Positions 25,503 to 35,259 of a stretch of DNA of 64,000 bases are shown piece after piece. The stretch is from Psychrobacter sp. 72-O-c (GTDB lineage: Bacteria > Pseudomonadota > Gammaproteobacteria > Pseudomonadales > Moraxellaceae), in assembly GCF_904846605.1 (NCBI RefSeq), contig NZ_CAJHBI010000008.1:1-64000 (forward strand). Reading direction: 5' to 3'. The position numbers and the translations under genes were made by a program. Under the pieces are notes generated by a model. The model was given only the letters and a program-made list of their open reading frames with translations, did not search any database and was not told the DNA's origin. The first letter of the stretch is position 1. Each line of letters opens with the position of its first letter.

Positions 25503-28421
25503 TTATGGCTTCACTGATACTAGCACCCGAATAGAATCAGGTACTAGGGATAAACTGGCTAACGCTTGCTCACCTTGCGCTTTCAGCTGCTCTAAGCGCT
25601 CAATTTCTGCGGGACGCACATTAGGATTAATGGTTTGCAGGTGTTTTAGACGTTTGATTTCACGTGACCACTGCTGACTAAAGCGATTGCTGGCTTGCTC
25701 ACCCATATCAGCCAATTGCGTACGGGCAATATCTTCGGCTTCATAATAGCGTTGCTCAATGATATCGCCACGCACTTTAATTACTTGCCGTGCACGGTTA
25801 TTATCTAAGCGATCTATGTGCGGCATGATCATATCGCTACTGATGCGCTCTGATAAATCACTACCTTGCTCACTGATAAAGACACGAATATTTTGTGTCG
25901 ATAAGGTCGCAGGTAGATTTAGTATTTTCGGCGCAATGGCTTCAACGCGGAAGTTAACCTCCAGCATGACCGTTCCTTGCGGCATGGCAGCACTCTTTAG
26001 CATACCCACCGTAGTATTACCAAAGGTGCTAGTGCTGGCAAGCTCATATATAGCGCGCATCAGAGGATGTTCATGAGTAATGAACTCAATATCTTCATGC
26101 TGGAGCGCTTGATCACGGTCAAAGGTTAAGGTCAAGCCGTCGTCGTCACCCAGTGGCAAGCCATCGATATAATCACTAATCTCAGTACTGTCTAGCGGCG
26201 CAATCACCCATGAACCATCACGCTGGACGCTGTGGTCAATATTTGCTGACGCTAAGAAACGTTCAACGAACTGCGGCAATACATTGTGGCTATCAAAGTC
26301 ACGCATGGCATCAGCAATGCGCCCAGCAACCCGTGGACGGCACGAGTTATACTCTAGCAGACGATCGCGACCGGCTTGCAGTTGCGCCTCAAGTCCCAAT
26401 CGGGTTTGCAATGCATCGGCGATAACTTCCTGTAAAATAGTACGATTATCAGCAGTATCCGCACCTTCAAGCAAGGGCTTAAGCGTTTGGATATATTGCT
26501 CTTGCACACTTTGAGCAGTCGGTGAAATCTGGTTAAACATATTCAGCGCGCTGTTATACCAATGGTAGAGACGCTCTTGCGCCGTACCTTGGACATAAGG
26601 CACGTGCAAGGTGATTTGCTGCGTTTGTCCGATACGATCTAGGCGTCCAATACGCTGCTCTAAAGTATCGGGATTGGCAGGCAAATCCCATAATATCAGC
26701 TGGCTGGCAAACTGGAAGTTACGGCCTTCTGAACCAATCTCTGAGCACAATAATATCTGCGCGCCTTCGCTATCACCAAAAAATGCCGCCGCTTGGTCAC
26801 GCTCAAGTAAGGTCATTTGCTCCGTAAAAATGGCGGTCTTAATCCCAGCATGCAATCGCAATACCGCTTCCAAGCTTTCAACCGTTGCGCCGCTACGCGC
26901 GATTAATAGCACTTTCTGATGTTTAAGCTCACCTTTTAAGATATCAATAAGCCAAGGTACGCGCGGATCATCTTCTAGCCAGCCGCCATCGGGTTGATTC
27001 TCTTCACCCCATAGCTGTTCCCGTAACTTACCTGTGGTCTGGTAGCTGTCTATCCATACATCCGGTAGTGGCAATGGATGCGGTTGACTGCTACGCCCAT
27101 AAAATCCTTTAACGCTTTCACGAGTATTGCGGAACAGAATTCGCCCAGTACCGTGCCGATCTAAGAGCTCGTTGAGCGCATAAGTCCGCAGCTTATCATC
27201 CTCATTAATAGTAGCCAATTCATCTTGGCTAACATCTAATAGACTGGTCAAAGCGGAGATTTGCGCGAGACTTAGAGGTTCATCTTCTATTAACATACCC
27301 GCAACCGCTGCGGTTTCAGCAAAAGCTTCTTGACCCACAATAAACTCATCTAAGTCATCAAAACGGTCAGAATCGAGCAAACGCAAACGCGCAAAGTGGC
27401 TTTGCACGCCAAGCTGCTCAGGGGTTGCCGTTAGCAGCATTACGCCTGGAGTTTCTTCAGCAAAATCAGCAATCAGATCATATTTATCATTGCCGCCTTG
27501 CGCCTCATCCCAATGCAGGTGATGCGCTTCGTCAACTACTAACAAATCAAAGCCAGCTTCCATCGCTTGATCATACAAATCAGGATGATCGAGCAATAGA
27601 TCCATACCAGCAATAATACACTGCTCGGTTGAAAATACGTTTTGTTCAGGGTCATGCTCTTTAATAGCCGCAGTACGTACTAAATCAAACAGAGCAAAGT
27701 TCAAATTAAAGCGCCGACGCAGCTCAATCATCCACTGGTATTGCAGACTATCAGGAACTAGAATTAGAACTCGCTCAGCCTTACCCGTTAACAGTTGCTG
27801 ATGAATAATCAGTCCTGCTTCAATGGTTTTTCCCAACCCAACCTCATCAGCGAGAAGAACACGCGGCGCAATACGTTTGCCGACTTCATGAGCGATATAA
27901 AGCTGATGCTCAATAATATCGACGCGCGCACCCATCATCCCTTTTAGCGGATGGCCGGCCAGCGCTGATTGCATCCGTAGAATATCTTGGCGCAACTCAT
28001 ACCAATCTCCACGCTCAATACGCCCTGCTAATAGGCGCTCAAGTGGTTTTGCCAAGGTAATATTCGCGGCAAGGCGAGTTTCCATTATCCCTTTACTAGT
28101 AGCTCCTTTGGGAACAGCCCCTTTTTCGTTGTCTTCGACACTGTATTTGAGTACCCCCATGACCTCATCGACTGCAGTGACCGTGTAGCTATTACCTTGT
28201 TGGTCACTAATGCTATCACCAACTTTGAAAACCACACGTGATAAAGGCGCGGAGTTTTTTGCATAGACGCGCGTCTCTTCACTTTGCGGGAATAAAATAT
28301 GCACACATCGGTCGTCTACATCGACGACCACACCTAAGCCCAGTTCGGACTCAGTATCAGATAAATAGCGTTGACCAACGGCGAATTCAGTACTGTGCAA
28401 TGAAGCGATAGAGATAGTCAT
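25503..28421 (-). CDS. rapA: RNA polymerase-associated ATPase RapA (HepA)
   Basis: RapA is a SWI2/SNF2 translocase that binds RNA polymerase and helps recycle it after termination. The product is 972 aa from ATG 28421 (MTISIASLHS); the frame is open to a TTG at 28445, but no ribosome site supports either start well. Two N-terminal Tudor-like domains (about 10-110) begin FAVGQRYLSDTESELGLG. The helicase motifs follow: I DEVGLGKTIEAGLI (about 195), II VVDEAHHLHW (about 300), III LTATPEQLG, IV/V in the C-terminal lobe, and VI QRIGRLDRIGQTQQI (about 600). The C-terminal RapA-specific domain fills the rest. It is monocistronic. Confidence 0.95.
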   Translation of the reverse strand: MTISIASLHSTEFAVGQRYLSDTESELGLGVVVDVDDRCVHILFPQSEETRVYAKNSAPLSRVVFKVGDSISDQQGNSYTVTAVDEVMGVLKYSVEDNEKGAVPKGATSKGIMETRLAANITLAKPLERLLAGRIERGDWYELRQDILRMQSALAGHPLKGMMGARVDIIEHQLYIAHEVGKRIAPRVLLADEVGLGKTIEAGLIIHQQLLTGKAERVLILVPDSLQYQWMIELRRRFNLNFALFDLVRTAAIKEHDPEQNVFSTEQCIIAGMDLLLDHPDLYDQAMEAGFDLLVVDEAHHLHWDEAQGGNDKYDLIADFAEETPGVMLLTATPEQLGVQSHFARLRLLDSDRFDDLDEFIVGQEAFAETAAVAGMLIEDEPLSLAQISALTSLLDVSQDELATINEDDKLRTYALNELLDRHGTGRILFRNTRESVKGFYGRSSQPHPLPLPDVWIDSYQTTGKLREQLWGEENQPDGGWLEDDPRVPWLIDILKGELKHQKVLLIARSGATVESLEAVLRLHAGIKTAIFTEQMTLLERDQAAAFFGDSEGAQILLCSEIGSEGRNFQFASQLILWDLPANPDTLEQRIGRLDRIGQTQQITLHVPYVQGTAQERLYHWYNSALNMFNQISPTAQSVQEQYIQTLKPLLEGADTADNRTILQEVIADALQTRLGLEAQLQAGRDRLLEYNSCRPRVAGRIADAMRDFDSHNVLPQFVERFLASANIDHSVQRDGSWVIAPLDSTEISDYIDGLPLGDDDGLTLTFDRDQALQHEDIEFITHEHPLMRAIYELASTSTFGNTTVGMLKSAAMPQGTVMLEVNFRVEAIAPKILNLPATLSTQNIRVFISEQGSDLSERISSDMIMPHIDRLDNNRARQVIKVRGDIIEQRYYEAEDIARTQLADMGEQASNRFSQQWSREIKRLKHLQTINPNVRPAEIERLEQLKAQGEQALASLSLVPDSIRVLVSVKP

Positions 28422-28827
28422 AGGGCGATGTCTTTTTGTACTCAAATGATAAGAAAAATAGATAACTAATATATAGTAGCCAATAACAGCCGCTAAGCTG
28501 GCGGTAGGCGCCTAGTGCAGCAATGTCAGCACGTTAACCAAATCAATAAATGACTTGGGCAGCAACTAAGCTGAACTATTATATAGCGTTAGCGGCTAGA
28601 TGCGTGCGTTAAGTTGACTTTTCAAGGGATGATTCATTCAAAAGCATACTAATGATAAGTATGGGATCGTCATACAAAGCAGTTGAATAACTACTTTTTT
28701 ACTGGCCATTTTCGAATAACCATCTTTTGACTAACTCAGCCAACGTGCTACATTAAGCCGACTGCAACTAAAGTTCATATCAAAAATAAAATTAGTATTA
28801 GAGACAACCTATAAATAAGGAGCACGC
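28422..28827. other. Divergent intergenic region between rapA and the hydroxyacid dehydrogenase gene
   Basis: No gene is seen. Imperfect inverted ends (ATATATAGT near 28470 and ACTATTATATA near 28575) frame a GC-richer middle, but no second copy was found in the window. Promoters for both flanking genes must lie here. Confidence 0.4.
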
Positions 28828-29766
28828 ATGCAAGCAGTATTTTTAGATAAAGGCACTTTTTCTGATGGCGTAAACCTGCCCGCACCGACTGGGGTTAGTG
28901 ACTATATTCTTTATGACGATACGTCGCAAGAGCTCATCATTGAGCGTTGTCAAAATGCTGAAATTATTATTACTAATAAAGTCCAAATTACTGCCGAAGT
29001 GATTGCCAAGCTACCCAAGCTTAAGCTCATTCAATTGACTGCTACCGGCATGAATAATGTCGATCAAGACGCTTGTGCTGAACACAATATCACCTTGTAC
29101 AACGTCGCTGGATACGCAGTCAAAAGCGTTCCTGAGCACACTTTTATGTTGATGCTTAACGCTATGCGCGCAGGACTTTATTATCATAATAAAGTAACCG
29201 ATGGTACGTGGGCAGCTAATGGTAATTTTTGTCTGCTTGATATTCCACTGGTAGATTTAGAAGGTAAAACGCTGGGTATCATCGGAGTCGGCACTATCGG
29301 TAAGCGGGTCACCGAAATTGCACAAGCTTTTGGCATGACCGTACTATGGGCGGAACATCAAGGGCGCGCGCCACGTAATGAGGACTATACGGCCTTTGAT
29401 GAGGTGCTTGCCTCTGCTGACGTGATTAGCCTACATTGTCCATTGAACGAGGATACCAAGTATCTTATTAATAAAGACACGCTAGCCAAAATGGCTAAAC
29501 AGCCGCTACTTGTTAATGTGGCACGCGGTGGTATTGTGGACAGCCAAGCGCTTACTGATGCCATTCATAGTGAGCAGATTCTTGGTTATGGCAGTGATGT
29601 ATTTGAGCAAGAGCCAATCGCTGCCGATGACCCCCTATTGACTCTTGGAGATCATCCGCGCGTGATATTTAGTCCGCATAACGCCTGGGGCAGTAGAAGC
29701 GCACAAGAAACCTTATGGAAAATCCTTAGTAAACAAGTTGCTGGTTTTATTGATGACTGTGTATAA
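28828..29766 (+). CDS. D-2-hydroxyacid dehydrogenase (glycerate/hydroxypyruvate reductase-like)
   Basis: An NAD(P)-dependent cytosolic enzyme of the D-isomer 2-hydroxyacid dehydrogenase family, 312 aa. The Rossmann motif GIIGVGTIGKRVTEIAQAFG lies at about 152. The catalytic residues are Arg in LVNVARGGIVD (about 232), Glu in GSDVFEQEP (about 261) and His in SPHNAWGS (about 283). The substrate loop LTATGMNNVDQDAC and the overall length fit HprA-like glycerate dehydrogenases, but substrate choice among hydroxypyruvate, glyoxylate and others cannot be read from the sequence. AAGGAG lies 7-8 bases before ATG, a strong ribosome site. It is convergent with the next gene, with 29 bp between stops and no obvious terminator. 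Confidence 0.88.
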   Translation: MQAVFLDKGTFSDGVNLPAPTGVSDYILYDDTSQELIIERCQNAEIIITNKVQITAEVIAKLPKLKLIQLTATGMNNVDQDACAEHNITLYNVAGYAVKSVPEHTFMLMLNAMRAGLYYHNKVTDGTWAANGNFCLLDIPLVDLEGKTLGIIGVGTIGKRVTEIAQAFGMTVLWAEHQGRAPRNEDYTAFDEVLASADVISLHCPLNEDTKYLINKDTLAKMAKQPLLVNVARGGIVDSQALTDAIHSEQILGYGSDVFEQEPIAADDPLLTLGDHPRVIFSPHNAWGSRSAQETLWKILSKQVAGFIDDCV

Positions 29767-29795
29767 AGTCTTTATCAATACTGATACTTCCTGCT

Positions 29796-31454
29796 CTAAC
29801 GACTAAAACGTAGCCATTTGTCTTTTATTTGGCGATGTTTGAGCATAATGCGATCGCTTAAATAGTTACTAGTGACCTTCCAAGGGTAGCGGTCCCCTTG
29901 TTTAGGCAACTCATCTTTGGCCCGACGTATATAACCAGCTGATAGTGATCCCATGATCGTATCCGCTTGAGCTTGAGCTTTTTCGTTCTCAATCTCTGCT
30001 TGTGGCAAAACAGTATGATAACGATGCTTTTTCATATAGCCCAATAGTCTAATCAAGTAGTAACAGGCCAAATCAACTTTTAGGGTCCACGATGCATTGG
30101 TATAGCCAAACATGACCGCCATGTTGGGCAGTCCCTCAATCATTACTGCTTTATAAGTCATGCGCGAGCCCACATCAACCACTTCACCATCGACATATAC
30201 TTTTGCGCCCCCAAGCATCTGGAGCTTAAGCCCCGTTGCCGTCACGATGATATCAGCATCGAGGTGTTTGCCTGACTTCAACATTACACCGGTCTTAGTA
30301 AAGTGGCTGATATGATCAGTGACCACCTCTGCACGCTCCCCATGCAAAGCTAAAAACAAGTCACTATCAGGTACAGCGCACAAGCGCTCATCCCATGGAT
30401 TGTAATCTGGTAAAAAGTGATCGATTTTGACCCCACTACCTTTAAGCTCTTGTTTGGCCCAGTGCTTTAGTAGTCCTTTCATAACACTAGGGGCATGAAT
30501 GGCCATTTGATAGACGCCTTGTTGGCGTAGCACATTACGTACTCGTAGCAACGTATAGGCCTGCTGTTTGGATAAAGGGGAGTACTTAGCGGATAGCCAG
30601 TCAAGCGCATAATCGTCGCCCGGTACGCTTGCCACATAAGTTGGCGAACGTTGCAACATAGTGACATGGCGGGCGCTTTGGTCACTCGTTTCATCTACTA
30701 GCGCTGGCATTAGCGTCATCGCCGTTGCCCCACTACCTATGATCACTACTTTTTTGTCATTATAATCCACGTTTTGCCAATGCTGTGGATGAACGAGATG
30801 ACCTTTAAAATCCTCTTCCCCTTCAAAATGGGGACGATACCCAGCTTTGTAATCATAGTAGCCCGTTGCGCCAACTACAAAGTTTGCCGTCAAAGTAAAT
30901 ACTTCACCACTGCCGTGATCCTTGACCATTGCCGTCCATTGCTGATGGCTACTTGACCACGATAATTGCTGAACTTCATGCCGATAGCGAATATGTTCTA
31001 CGACCTTGAATTCACGCGCGGTATCGGCAATATAGCTTTTGATATCACCACCGCTTGCCAGCATTCTATGACTCACCCATGGGCGAAAGCTATAGCCGAA
31101 AGTCAACGCATCAGAATCAGAGCGAATACCGGGGTAATCAAACAGATCCCATGTACCGCCTAGATCCTCACGTTTTTCTAATACTACGAATCGCTGCGCC
31201 GACGGCTGATCTTTCTGCTTTTTCTTGATAGTGCGCTTTTGCTTAGCAGGGGTTTTATGACCAAAAAATTGAGTCTTCTGCTGTTGCAAGTAGCAAGCCA
31301 TACCGATACCGGCTATACCTGCCCCAATGATGAGCACCTCATAATCGGCTGGTATACTGGATTGTGGCTTTGCGCGTTTGAATAAACCTTTAATGCTTTT
31401 ATTCGCCCGCTTTTGGGTGTTCTTGCGCGTCTGAGATGATGTGTTGTCGACCAT
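29796..31454 (-). CDS. FAD-dependent monooxygenase of the FMO/Baeyer-Villiger type
   Basis: A 552-aa flavoprotein with an FAD motif VLIIGAGIAGIGMACYL (about 43) and an NADPH motif VVIIGSGATAMTLMPAL (about 235). The Baeyer-Villiger signature F-x-G-x-x-x-H-x-x-x-W lies between them as FKGHLVHPQHW (about 219-229). The third family motif, in the IVTATGL region, is near residue 400. It resembles EtaA-type monooxygenases that oxidise ketones or thioether/thioamide compounds, but the natural substrate is unknown. The first 35 residues are basic and low-complexity (QTRKNTQKRANKSIKGLFKR), and a second basic insertion (KTPAKQKRTIKKKQKD) interrupts the FAD domain near residue 70, which is unusual. It is monocistronic. 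Confidence 0.88.
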   Translation of the reverse strand: MVDNTSSQTRKNTQKRANKSIKGLFKRAKPQSSIPADYEVLIIGAGIAGIGMACYLQQQKTQFFGHKTPAKQKRTIKKKQKDQPSAQRFVVLEKREDLGGTWDLFDYPGIRSDSDALTFGYSFRPWVSHRMLASGGDIKSYIADTAREFKVVEHIRYRHEVQQLSWSSSHQQWTAMVKDHGSGEVFTLTANFVVGATGYYDYKAGYRPHFEGEEDFKGHLVHPQHWQNVDYNDKKVVIIGSGATAMTLMPALVDETSDQSARHVTMLQRSPTYVASVPGDDYALDWLSAKYSPLSKQQAYTLLRVRNVLRQQGVYQMAIHAPSVMKGLLKHWAKQELKGSGVKIDHFLPDYNPWDERLCAVPDSDLFLALHGERAEVVTDHISHFTKTGVMLKSGKHLDADIIVTATGLKLQMLGGAKVYVDGEVVDVGSRMTYKAVMIEGLPNMAVMFGYTNASWTLKVDLACYYLIRLLGYMKKHRYHTVLPQAEIENEKAQAQADTIMGSLSAGYIRRAKDELPKQGDRYPWKVTSNYLSDRIMLKHRQIKDKWLRFSR

Positions 31455-31529
31455 AGCCTTGTCCTTTTGTAATGCTTAATTGTCCCTAATATATACAGCC
31501 CTTAACTTATACAACTATAAAGGGTTTTG

Positions 31530-31645
31530 GCAGTATAGTCTGCCCAAAAAGAACGACTACATCGTCAACCTTGTTCGCTGTACTACTTGTATAGTCTGCA
31601 CTCGGTTTCCTTGTATTCATATCCTTTTAGATTGACTATATGCCC
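31530..31645. repeat. Possible short interspersed repeat with inverted ends
   Basis: The left end GGCAGTATAGTC and the right end GACTATATGCC are imperfect inverted repeats about 115 bp apart. The interior (CTTGTTCGCTGTACTACTTG, then TATAGTCTGCACTCGG) looks like an interspersed sequence I recall from Psychrobacter genomes. No second copy lies in this window, so this is tentative. Confidence 0.4.
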
Positions 31646-31716
31646 ACTTACTGTTGTAGCTTATTTCCTCAAAAGGAGACTTACTTTTTTAACTGAGCTA
31701 TCTAAATAGACGTTGG

Positions 31717-32457
31717 CTAAAAAGGGACTGGGCTTTCCCAATCCATCCACGCACCCAGCACGGGATGTTTGAGACGCAGCTGCTGGGCGTGCAAATTCAG
31801 TCGAGGAGCAATATTTAATGCCTGACCTTCTGCATAAATGGAATCGCCAATGATGACGTGACCGCAGTGCACCATATGTACCCGCAGCTGATGGCTACGG
31901 CCAGTGACGGGCTTAAGTGCTACCCGCGTGACCATCTGCTCTTCTTGTCCATCTTGACTGTCTTCTCCATGACAACGTTCATGCGCCAGAATTTCATATA
32001 ATGTCAGAGCATGTTTATGCCAATCAGGGTCCACGATATGACGTGGCTTAGTGGTCGGCTCATAGCGTACTGGCGCTGATATCTTGCCAGTCGCGCCAAC
32101 ACTCTCCCACTCTCCAAATACCCGCGCTTGGTATTTTTTCTGTGGTAAGCGCTCAATAAACTGCTTACTAATATTGGTTTGCGCTGCTGCATTTTTGGCA
32201 AAAATCAATAGCCCTGAGGTGTCCATATCGAGGCGATGAATTAATTTCACGGCTGGATTTGCCCGCTCAAGCCGTGATAGCAAACTCACCTTTAATATTT
32301 TACCATCGACACTCAATAACCCTGCCGGTTTATCGACTACCCAAATATCATCATCTTCATAGACGGTGACTTCTTTCGCAAATGTTTGAAAAAATTCAGG
32401 CGGATAGGTGGTTTCTTGTACATTAAGAGCGGCTATATGTTCATCAGGAAAAGGCAT
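31717..32457 (-). CDS. RluA-family pseudouridine synthase
   Basis: It isomerises uridine to pseudouridine in rRNA and/or tRNA. The 246-aa protein lacks the S4 domain, so it is of the short RluA-like kind. The catalytic Asp is in the signature IHRLDMDTSGLLIF (about residue 95-108). The earlier conserved strand IWVVDKPAGLLSVDGK and the later GRSHQLRVHM motif complete the active site. Which position it modifies (for example 23S 746 and tRNA 32 as in RluA) is inference from size only. An acidic insert (HGEDSQDGQEEQM) near residue 160 is strain- or genus-specific. It is monocistronic. Confidence 0.9.
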   Translation of the reverse strand: MPFPDEHIAALNVQETTYPPEFFQTFAKEVTVYEDDDIWVVDKPAGLLSVDGKILKVSLLSRLERANPAVKLIHRLDMDTSGLLIFAKNAAAQTNISKQFIERLPQKKYQARVFGEWESVGATGKISAPVRYEPTTKPRHIVDPDWHKHALTLYEILAHERCHGEDSQDGQEEQMVTRVALKPVTGRSHQLRVHMVHCGHVIIGDSIYAEGQALNIAPRLNLHAQQLRLKHPVLGAWMDWESPVPF

Positions 32458-32853
32458 AAAAATAACTACTTATGTTAGTTGGTTTGAATATAATTTTGAA
32501 TGTGATTTTGAATGTGACTTTGAATATGATAACGATAACGAGGGCTAAAATGACCGTTAGATTCCAGCTAAAAGTGACCAAAATCTACCTAAGTTACAGA
32601 TACAACATAACCTGTTTCGTTGTGTTTCGATTTATTGTACTAATAGTAATTGTTAAACAATTTAACCGCCTTCTATCTGCTAAGGCTTAGCAAACATGTT
32701 AATATAATGGCACATTTTCACCGCTCCTTAACCCTTCTTTAGCCGTTCTTTTAGCCACTGAGTAATCCGCTGTTAGCGTATTAAAAGTTTAATTATTAAC
32801 TAACTTGCGTGCTAATTAGTGGCAACAAACATGATAAAACAAGAGAGAAAACT
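32458..32853. other. Spacer upstream of trxA with a 12-bp tandem repeat
   Basis: It contains the 12-bp repeat at 32484-32531. The remainder is AT-rich and presumably holds the trxA promoter. A 72-codon open frame here (32472-32690) is repeat-derived and not a convincing gene. Confidence 0.5.
32484..32531. repeat. Four tandem copies of a 12-bp unit
   Basis: The units are TTGAATATAATT, TTGAATGTGATT, TTGAATGTGACT and TTGAATATGATA, contiguous and diverged by one to three bases. They lie just upstream of the pseudouridine synthase start codon. Confidence 0.85.
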
Positions 32854-33180
32854 ATGTCAGACCTTATTGTTAATACCACCGATGCCAACTTTGACCAAGA
32901 TGTGCTGCAATCTGATGTGCCTGTATTGGTAGATTTTTGGGCAACGTGGTGTGGTCCTTGTAAGTCTATCGCTCCTATTCTAGAAGATTTGGCAGTGGAC
33001 TACCAAGGCAAAGTTAAAATCGTCAAAGTCGATGTCGATAACAACCCACAAGCGGCAAGCCGTTTTGGTATTCGTAACATCCCAACCTTATTCGTCTTTA
33101 AAGATGGCGAAAAAGTAGATTCAGTAATGGGCTTACAACCAAAAGCTGAGCTGGCTAAAGTACTTGATAAGCATTTGTAA
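32854..33180 (+). CDS. trxA: Thioredoxin 1
   Basis: This general cytosolic protein-disulfide reductase is kept reduced by thioredoxin reductase. It has the family's normal length of 108 aa. The redox motif WCGPCK has the cysteines at 33 and 36, preceded by VLVDFWATW. The cis-proline loop IRNIPTL and the [12 protein letters not shown] tail are also present. The start at 32854 (MSDLIVN) follows AGAGAG by about 6 bases. The open frame extends 15 codons upstream but without homology. A terminator follows at 33224. The gene lies directly upstream of rho, the same order (trxA-rho) as in E. coli, but here as separate transcripts. Confidence 0.97.
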   Translation: MSDLIVNTTDANFDQDVLQSDVPVLVDFWATWCGPCKSIAPILEDLAVDYQGKVKIVKVDVDNNPQAASRFGIRNIPTLFVFKDGEKVDSVMGLQPKAELAKVLDKHL

Positions 33181-33223
33181 GTATCGAGTATTGGGCTCAT
33201 TAGCTCCTTTATAGAATAACCAG

Positions 33224-33258
33224 AAAAGCCATTATCTAGGCAAGATAGTGGCTTTTTT
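33224..33258 (+). terminator. Terminator of trxA
   Basis: GCCATTATCT (33228-33237) pairs with AGATAGTGGC (33243-33252) with one G-U pair, flanked by A4 and T6. Confidence 0.88.
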
Positions 33259-33310
33259 GCTGCTTTTTTAATCAAAAAGACCAATTAGGTGACTTTTTTA
33301 GCAAAAATTA

Positions 33311-33340
33311 TTGACAACGCTATTGGGAAGACCGTATAGT
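33311..33340 (+). promoter_or_regulatory. Sigma-70-type promoter of rho
   Basis: A perfect -35 TTGACA (33311-33316), an 18-base spacer and -10 TATAGT (33335-33340). The implied start is near 33347, which gives a leader of about 350 nt. Rho of E. coli is autoregulated through its leader; similar control here is inference. Confidence 0.65.
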
Positions 33341-33697
33341 CTGCTGACTAGATAAACATAACTGTTTTCCTAAGCATCTTATCGCTATTCTCCTCGTGTT
33401 TATCAACACAAAACACAATTGCTATTACTGAACACAGTTATTAAACAAAATCACCAAACGCAATTACTGATACTGAGTTCTTTTCTGTGACTCTTATGTC
33501 ATCTTCTTTATTTTCACTTTTTGTTATCCTGCTTCAAATATAAGCAGCTGATAATGATCTGATATATAAAAATCAATGTGATATAACGCTCAACTCTGTG
33601 CCCGCACCCTATCGCTACACTAGCGTTATTTTAATCAATATCGTGGGCTTTGCTGCAAATGGCAGTTCTCACTCGATAAATTGCTAACGACCTATCT

Positions 33698-34966
33698 ATG
33701 AATTTAACTGAATTAAAGAAAAAATCAATCGCCGAGCTGTTGGCTATCGCAAAAGAAATGGGTCTTGATAATATGGCGCGTAGCCGTAAGCAAGATATTA
33801 TTTTTGCTATCCTAAAAACCCATGCCCGTAACGGTGAAGCCATCTATGGTGATGGCGTCCTTGAAGTCCTACCAGATGGTTTTGGCTTTTTGCGCTCATC
33901 TGAAGGCTCATATTTGGCAGGTCCTGACGACATTTATGTCAGCCCAAGCCAAATTCGCCGCTTTAGCCTCAAGACAGGCGACAGTATCGCTGGCACTATT
34001 CGTCCGCCAAAAGACTCTGAGCGTTATTTTGCTCTACTAAAGGTTGGCGAAATCAACTTCGATACGCCAGACCGCTCACGTCATAAGCTTATCTTTGAGA
34101 ATTTAACCCCGTTATTTCCTACTGAGCAGCTTAAACTGGAGCTTGGTAACGGTACTACTGAGGATTTGACGGGTCGAATTATTGACCTAATTGCTCCTAT
34201 TGGTAAAGGTCAGCGTTCTATTATTGTCGCGCCGCCAAAAGCCGGTAAGACGATGCTGCTACAGACTATCGCCCAGTCCATTACTCGTAACAATCCTGAA
34301 TGTTATCTGATTGTTTTACTGATCGATGAGCGTCCAGAAGAAGTCACCGAAATGGTACGTACGGTCCGTGGTGAAGTGGTTGCCTCAACCTTTGATGAAC
34401 CACCGCAACGTCATGTACAAGTGGCCGAAATGGTTATCGAAAAAGCCAAACGTCTGGTTGAACACAAACAAGATGTGGTTATCTTGCTGGATTCTATTAC
34501 TCGTCTTGCCCGCGCTTATAATACGGTCATTCCTTCATCAGGTAAAGTATTGACCGGTGGCCTTGACTCTAATGCCCTTGAACGTCCGAAGCGTTTCTTT
34601 GGTGCTGCACGTAACGTCGAGGAAGGTGGCAGCTTAACCATTATTGCCAGTGCTCTTATTGATACTGGCAGTAAAATGGACAGCGTTATCTTTGAAGAAT
34701 TCAAAGGTACGGGCAACCAAGAGATTACTCTTGAGCGTGATTTGGCTGAAAAACGAGTCTTCCCCGCAATCAATATCAAAAAATCAGGTACACGCCGCGA
34801 AGAGCGTTTGCTTGATGAAGATAAGTTACGGAAGGTTTGGATTTTGCGCAAACTACTGCAGCCGATGGATGGTGTACAAGCGACCGAGTTCTTACTTGAT
34901 CGACTCAGAGAAGCTAAAACGAATGATGAGTTCTTTGAGCAAATGAAACGCAAATCACAAAACTAA
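33698..34966 (+). CDS. rho: Transcription termination factor Rho
   Basis: A hexameric RNA-dependent ATPase that ends transcription at Rho sites. The product has the standard gammaproteobacterial length of 422 aa. The N-terminal helical domain starts [20 protein letters not shown]. The OSB RNA-binding domain (about 48-125) contains [20 protein letters not shown]. The ATPase has Walker A in [12 protein letters not shown] (about 178), [10 protein letters not shown] (about 210), Walker B with [16 protein letters not shown] (about 262), the Q-loop [20 protein letters not shown] and the R-loop [17 protein letters not shown]. No insertion is present. It ends at a strong terminator. Confidence 0.98.
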   Translation: MNLTELKKKSIAELLAIAKEMGLDNMARSRKQDIIFAILKTHARNGEAIYGDGVLEVLPDGFGFLRSSEGSYLAGPDDIYVSPSQIRRFSLKTGDSIAGTIRPPKDSERYFALLKVGEINFDTPDRSRHKLIFENLTPLFPTEQLKLELGNGTTEDLTGRIIDLIAPIGKGQRSIIVAPPKAGKTMLLQTIAQSITRNNPECYLIVLLIDERPEEVTEMVRTVRGEVVASTFDEPPQRHVQVAEMVIEKAKRLVEHKQDVVILLDSITRLARAYNTVIPSSGKVLTGGLDSNALERPKRFFGAARNVEEGGSLTIIASALIDTGSKMDSVIFEEFKGTGNQEITLERDLAEKRVFPAINIKKSGTRREERLLDEDKLRKVWILRKLLQPMDGVQATEFLLDRLREAKTNDEFFEQMKRKSQN

Positions 34967-34991
34967 ATCAAGCTCGTTTATACGACTGAAC

Positions 34992-35021
34992 AAAAAGACC
35001 GCTTCTATGCGGTCTTTTTTT
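34992..35021 (+). terminator. Terminator of rho
   Basis: AAAAAGACCGC (34992-35002) pairs with GCGGTCTTTTT (35009-35019) around a 6-base loop, with a T-run of seven. Confidence 0.9.
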
Positions 35022-35259
35022 GCTTTAGCTTTACGTAAAACCTAAAAAACAGTTAGCGTATTATCGATTCGAATACAATAACTACAAGCTAAACCCCTAC
35101 CAATGATATATTGTGGAAACATCACTTACAGAGTATTTGCAAAGCTTAGCGATTCTACTACGACTAAGCTTGAGTTAAGAGGTTAGTATAAAACACAGTA
35201 TAAATATACTTTATTAACCAACAACGTATTCTAAATTTGACGACTTAATAGGTGATACT

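Larger units (their letters stand above)
33181..33697. other. trxA-rho intergenic region: terminator, rho promoter and long leader
   Basis: It contains the trxA terminator (33224-33258), a strong sigma-70-type promoter (33311-33340) and about 350 bp of untranslated leader before rho. No open frame in it has coding features. Confidence 0.6.

Noticed and set aside
32472-32690. 72-codon frame upstream of trxA
   Set aside because: Its first third is the translation of a 12-bp tandem repeat (N-I-I-L-N-V-I-L-N-V-T-L-N) and no homology is recognised.
33335-33350. TATAGTCTGCTGAC upstream of rho as another copy of the repeat at 31530-31645
   Set aside because: Only about ten bases are shared and they coincide with the -10 element; too short to be the repeat.
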